A stretch of DNA of 7,914 nucleotides, from assembly GCA_016287995.1 (NCBI GenBank), contig JAEEXW010000116.1, positions 1 to 7,914 on the forward strand, read 5' to 3'. This stretch comes from Bacteroidales bacterium. Lineage in GTDB: Bacteria; Bacteroidota; Bacteroidia; Bacteroidales; UBA3824. Shown piece after piece: positions 5,202-7,914 of the stretch. A program made the position numbers and the translations under genes. The notes below the pieces were generated by a model. It worked only from the letters and a program-made list of their open reading frames with translations. It was not told the origin of the DNA and made no database searches. The first letter of the stretch is position 1. Every line of letters begins with the position of its first letter.

Positions 5202-6146
5202 ATGCAAATCAACAAAGAAAACATAGAAGAGTATCTGCTTGATTATTCAGAAAATAACCTTTCCGAAAAGGATAAAAAATGTGTTGAAGATTTTTTGAGA
5301 CAAAATCCAAAATACAGGGAAATGATAGAAGGACTTTCGGATTTTAAATTAAATGGCGAAAATGCTGTTTTTGAGAAAAAAGACAGTCTGAAACATACTT
5401 CGGAATTTGATTATCCTGAATTTTCGTATGTTGACCGTTTGGCTGTTTCCGTTTTGGAAGGCGTTGCAACAAGCAAAGAACTGTCAGAATATCAAAAACT
5501 TATTTCAGAAAACAAAACGTTCAAAAAAGATACCGCACTATATTCAAAAACCAAATTGCAGACAGACACGAAGATTGTTTACAAAAAGAAAAACAGTTTG
5601 AAACATTTCGCTCTTGCAACTTGGTGGCGTGCAGCCTCAGTTGCGGCGGTTTTGGTTGTAGGAATTTTGACGGCAGTTTTTTATAAGGAAGAAACTATTT
5701 CTGTAACAGGTGTTTATAGTTATAATTATGAAATTAAACACCGGGACGTAATAGTTGCCTCAGAAAAATACGCAGCCGTAAAAACAAACTACGTACCTAA
5801 AAAAACAGCAGCGTCAAAACCCGAAAAAAAACAAGTTTTGCCACTGCCGGAAATAGAAGATGCTATAATTATCAAAAAATTAGAGAATGAAGCACTTGTA
5901 GGCACTAATATTTCGTCCAAAAAAATCGAAAACGTTCTAAAAAACGAACTTCCTCAAACGGTATTTCCCGAATTTTTGGCAGAAAAATCTGAGCCGCAAA
6001 CAAAAACTAAAACGAATTTTATCGGCAGCAGACTTTTCCGCTTTGCTAAAAAAATTGACGTTGAAGTTTACCGTAATGATGACGGCAGTTTTTTTGCGCT
6101 GGATTTGATTACGCCCAACAAAAAATACTCTCTGAAAAAACTATAA
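5202..6146 (+). CDS. Probable anti-sigma factor, single-pass membrane protein
   Basis: This 314-residue protein has a cytoplasmic N-terminal part (about 1-140), one transmembrane helix (about 144-161, AASVAAVLVVGILTAVFY, preceded by WWR) and a periplasmic part of about 150 residues. The N-terminal part has the Bacteroidota anti-sigma look (I-EYLLDYSENNLSEKDKKCVEDFL-NPKY), without the HxxxCxxC zinc motif of classic ZAS domains. The module appears twice: residues 8-65 and 78-135 share spacing, and each ends in near-identical VFEKKDSLKH and VYKKKNSLKH. The periplasmic part has a Lys/Ala/Pro-rich linker (about 190-220) and a compact C-terminal segment (about 270-314). The start is 2 bases after the sigma stop. 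The anti-sigma role is inferred from topology, position and module; I do not recognise the periplasmic domain. The 3' end overlaps the convergent esterase gene by 6 bases. Confidence 0.75.
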   Translation: MQINKENIEEYLLDYSENNLSEKDKKCVEDFLRQNPKYREMIEGLSDFKLNGENAVFEKKDSLKHTSEFDYPEFSYVDRLAVSVLEGVATSKELSEYQKLISENKTFKKDTALYSKTKLQTDTKIVYKKKNSLKHFALATWWRAASVAAVLVVGILTAVFYKEETISVTGVYSYNYEIKHRDVIVASEKYAAVKTNYVPKKTAASKPEKKQVLPLPEIEDAIIIKKLENEALVGTNISSKKIENVLKNELPQTVFPEFLAEKSEPQTKTKTNFIGSRLFRFAKKIDVEVYRNDDGSFFALDLITPNKKYSLKKL

Positions 6147-6160
6147 GACTTCTTTTTTCA
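6133..6160. terminator. Weak candidate bidirectional terminator at convergent ends
   Basis: TGAAAAAA (6133-6140) and TTTTTTCA (6153-6160) are exact reverse complements with a 12-base loop that contains both stop codons. The A-run then T-run layout reads the same from either strand, so it could act as an AU-only bidirectional terminator for the two converging operons. The stem has just one G-C pair, so stability is poor. I list it only because there is no other space for a terminator here. Confidence 0.25.
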
Positions 6161-7178
6161 AAAATTCAGTCAACTCTTTTGCAACTTCGCTATGCTGCAA
6201 AACATCAGGGTGCATTGCGCCGCCGTTATTTTTGTTGTGCGGGAGTTCAAAGTTTTTAACGCCCGTTACGCCTTCGCTTGTCAAACGACTGACAACCTGA
6301 GGCAAAACCTCCTGCATCCAAGTGTTAAGACTGTCGTTTGCCATCGGCGAATTTAAAAGAACGATGTTTTTTGCCGTCGGATTTTTTTCTTTCAGCATTT
6401 TCACAAAATCAACGTATGCAGAAACAAAGGTTTCGTTATCTTGGATTCCATCGTTTTGCCCCAAACAGCAACAAATTAAATCAGGCTTAAAAGAAAAATT
6501 ATAACTAATTGTATCATAACGCATTAAAACCTTGTCATAAATTTGCGGCATTGTCAAATTAATATCGCAGCAAGAATGTATCAAACCAATTCCCGAAACC
6601 GAAGCAAGAGAATATTGTGCGTTAAGATTTCTTGCTGTCTGAGGACCGTAAGCGAAATACGCCCTGTGCCAATCGCCCCATTTATAATCTTTTTGGCTGA
6701 CAAGCGACGAATCGCAGTCGCAACCGCTTGTGATAGAATTGCCGATAAACTCGATTTTAAGGTTAGTTTCAGGTGTCCAAGCAAGAATTTTTTCGGCTTT
6801 GATGCTTTTAATTTGAGTAAAACTCATCATTGTTTCGCTATCGCGGCAGAGAATCACTTGGTGAAGTTTGTCTTCATCCTTTTTGATAACAAAGGTCGTA
6901 TCGCCTCTTCCAACACGGATTTTTTTCGGCTCGCCGTCCACAACAAGTTCCAAAAAACTGTGGTCAAATTCGCCATTGTTCAAGACCGAAAGTTCACAAT
7001 CTTTGCCTTGAAATGCAAAAGTAAAATAACCGCCGGCAGAATACATTTTTGCGCCTGCGGCACTATTTTCATAACGTCCGATTGCCGTAATGAGAGCATT
7101 CTCGCCAGTGATTGTCATCTCGGAGGGCTGACAAGAAAATAGTGCGGCTGAAATTAGTAATGGTAAAAATTTTTTCAT
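6141..7178 (-). CDS. CE2-like SGNH/GDSL esterase lipoprotein
   Basis: This 345-residue protein starts with a lipoprotein signal (MKKFLPLLISAALFSC, lipobox LFSC, lipidated Cys16). Residues about 25-130 resemble the jelly-roll domain in front of CE2 esterases, and 140-345 are an SGNH hydrolase domain. Catalytic blocks are EFIGNSITSG with nucleophile Ser148, SVSGIGL with oxyanion Gly196, GQND with Asn242, and MHPD with probable catalytic His323. The Asp normally three residues before that His is Gly320, so a Ser-His dyad is likely, as reported for some CE2 enzymes. WHRAYFAYGPQTAR between blocks I and II is CE2-like. Known CE2 members deacetylate xylan or other glycans, so a glycan acetyl-esterase is the best guess. 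Ten Cys residues, several beside catalytic blocks, are unusual. The gene starts 4 bases after the rhomboid stop and is probably co-transcribed with it. No clear surface-export signal follows Cys16, so periplasmic-facing anchoring is possible. Confidence 0.85.
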   Translation of the reverse strand: MKKFLPLLISAALFSCQPSEMTITGENALITAIGRYENSAAGAKMYSAGGYFTFAFQGKDCELSVLNNGEFDHSFLELVVDGEPKKIRVGRGDTTFVIKKDEDKLHQVILCRDSETMMSFTQIKSIKAEKILAWTPETNLKIEFIGNSITSGCDCDSSLVSQKDYKWGDWHRAYFAYGPQTARNLNAQYSLASVSGIGLIHSCCDINLTMPQIYDKVLMRYDTISYNFSFKPDLICCCLGQNDGIQDNETFVSAYVDFVKMLKEKNPTAKNIVLLNSPMANDSLNTWMQEVLPQVVSRLTSEGVTGVKNFELPHNKNNGGAMHPDVLQHSEVAKELTEFLKKEVL

Positions 7179-7182
7179 GATT

Positions 7183-7833
7183 TTATTCTTTAAATTGATA
7201 ATTAATTTTTTCGTAAACCGAGGTTTCGGAAAATGTCTTGAATCCGGGATTTGTAAAGTCGAAATCCTTGTCAGTAAGAACTTTTTTCGGTTTTTCCTTA
7301 ACGAAAATAAACGCTGCGAAAAATCCTACAACCGCGCCCAACGCATGAGATTCCCAACTGATATGTTCTTCCAAAGGAAAAATTCCCCAAATCATTGACC
7401 CGTAGAGCATTATAGTTAGCATAGAAATTGCCGCCGAACCTTTTTCACCCGCAATTATTCCGCCAAAAAATAGAAACGAGGCCAAAGCGTAAATCATTCC
7501 GCTTGCCCCGATGTGGTAACTTTCGCGGGCAAACAGCCAGACCAAAATACCCGTTGACAAATACAAAACAGAGAAAATTTTGAAGTAATTTTGTCTGTAA
7601 ACAAGCGTCAGCATGCCAGTCAGGACCGGCAGCGCGGAAAGGTTGGAGAGCAGATGTTCCAAATCGCCGTGAATCAGCGGAGAAAAAATTACGCCGATAA
7701 GCCCGGACAAATGACGTGGATAAATTCCGAGACGAAAAAAAACGCAGTCAAAAGCATGCCCCGCCGCAAAAGTGATGATTATCATCGCGCAAAAAATCAG
7801 CGGCAGAATCAGAAATGACAGCGTTTTTTTCAT
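7183..7833 (-). CDS. Rhomboid family intramembrane serine protease
   Basis: This 216-residue polytopic inner-membrane protein has about six hydrophobic helices (roughly 6-27, 55-78, 86-103, 108-128, 133-152 and 162-179) and a soluble, charged C-terminal tail of about 37 residues. All rhomboid landmarks are present: HGDLEHLLSN (His55, His60, Asn64) in helix 2, GASG with nucleophile Ser111 at the start of helix 4, and SHALGAVVGF with catalytic His163 in helix 6. GIYPRHLSGLIG before helix 2 is the usual L1 loop of Bacteroidota rhomboids. The enzyme should be active and cleave single-pass membrane proteins near helix-destabilising residues; its substrate is unknown. The ATG at 7831-7833 is followed by Lys-Lys. 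The gene begins 14 bases after the upstream partial gene and ends 4 bases before the esterase start, so the three form a likely operon. Confidence 0.92.
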   Translation of the reverse strand: MKKTLSFLILPLIFCAMIIITFAAGHAFDCVFFRLGIYPRHLSGLIGVIFSPLIHGDLEHLLSNLSALPVLTGMLTLVYRQNYFKIFSVLYLSTGILVWLFARESYHIGASGMIYALASFLFFGGIIAGEKGSAAISMLTIMLYGSMIWGIFPLEEHISWESHALGAVVGFFAAFIFVKEKPKKVLTDKDFDFTNPGFKTFSETSVYEKINYQFKE

Positions 7834-7847
7834 ATTGTGAGATTAAA

Positions 7848-7914
7848 TTATCTTACGACTTCGGTAAATTCGGGTGAAGAATTTTCTTTTGCCGTAACAT
7901 AGATTTTTGATTGT
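7848..7914 (-). CDS. 3' end of an unidentified gene
   Basis: On the minus strand one frame is open from the window edge through 21 codons to a TAA at 7848-7850, reading QSKIYVTAKENSSPEFTEVV and a final Arg. The composition (Glu/Lys/Thr/Val, well-formed strand and turn) looks like a real C-terminus. The 14-base distance to the rhomboid start is what an operon would give. At least one other minus frame is also open over this stretch, but its translation is basic and low in quality. The fragment is too short to name a family. Confidence 0.5.
   Translation of the reverse strand, partial: QSKIYVTAKENSSPEFTEVVR

Noticed and set aside
6543..7142. Long plus-strand open frame of 199 codons opposite the esterase gene
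   Set aside because: The opposite strand carries a complete CE2/SGNH protein with all catalytic blocks and a lipobox. The plus-strand translation shows no domain and has the composition of an antisense shadow.
5202..7833. The rhomboid protease as the enzyme that releases the sigma factor by cutting the anti-sigma transmembrane helix
   Set aside because: The two genes are in separate convergent operons. The anti-sigma protein has its N-terminus in the cytoplasm, an orientation usually handled by site-2 (RseP-like) proteases rather than rhomboids. Nothing in the sequence links them.

Overview
The window looks like a chromosomal segment of an AT-leaning member of the Bacteroidota, most likely Bacteroidales. 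The signs are Bacteroidota-type MurA and GlmM sequences, a DUF4250 protein, a perfect TAnnTTTG promoter box, A-rich leaders without clear Shine-Dalgarno sites, a signal peptide ending in S-A-Q, and an ECF sigma/anti-sigma pair of Bacteroidota style. I see no tRNA, rRNA, CRISPR array, insertion sequence or phage gene. Every intergenic gap is under 90 bases.

Left block (1-3674, + strand). The 3' part of murA is followed by an 84-base AT-rich gap holding a good Bacteroidota promoter embedded in a perfect 15-bp inverted repeat. Then come four tightly packed genes, probably one operon: a cytoplasmic protein with YD/RHS-like repeats, a DUF4250 protein, a YbaK/ProXp-type aminoacyl-tRNA deacylase, and glmM. 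MurA and GlmM both serve UDP-amino-sugar supply for peptidoglycan.

Middle block (3734-6146, + strand). Three genes spaced 5 and 2 bases apart encode a secreted coiled-coil/beta-barrel outer-membrane protein, an ECF sigma factor and a single-pass membrane protein that is very probably its anti-sigma factor. The anti-sigma cytoplasmic part is an internal tandem duplication with a period of about 70 residues. An ECF-like promoter (TGTAAC, 17-base spacer, CGTC) lies just upstream and overlaps the glmM stop codon. I read this block as an autoregulated envelope-sensing circuit, and it is the best candidate here for an under-described system.

Right block (6141-7914, - strand). This block converges on the middle one with a 6-base overlap of the gene ends. 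In transcription order it holds the last 21 codons of an unidentified gene, a rhomboid intramembrane protease, and a lipoprotein with a CE2-like SGNH esterase fold. The spacing is 14 and 4 bases, so the genes are probably co-transcribed.
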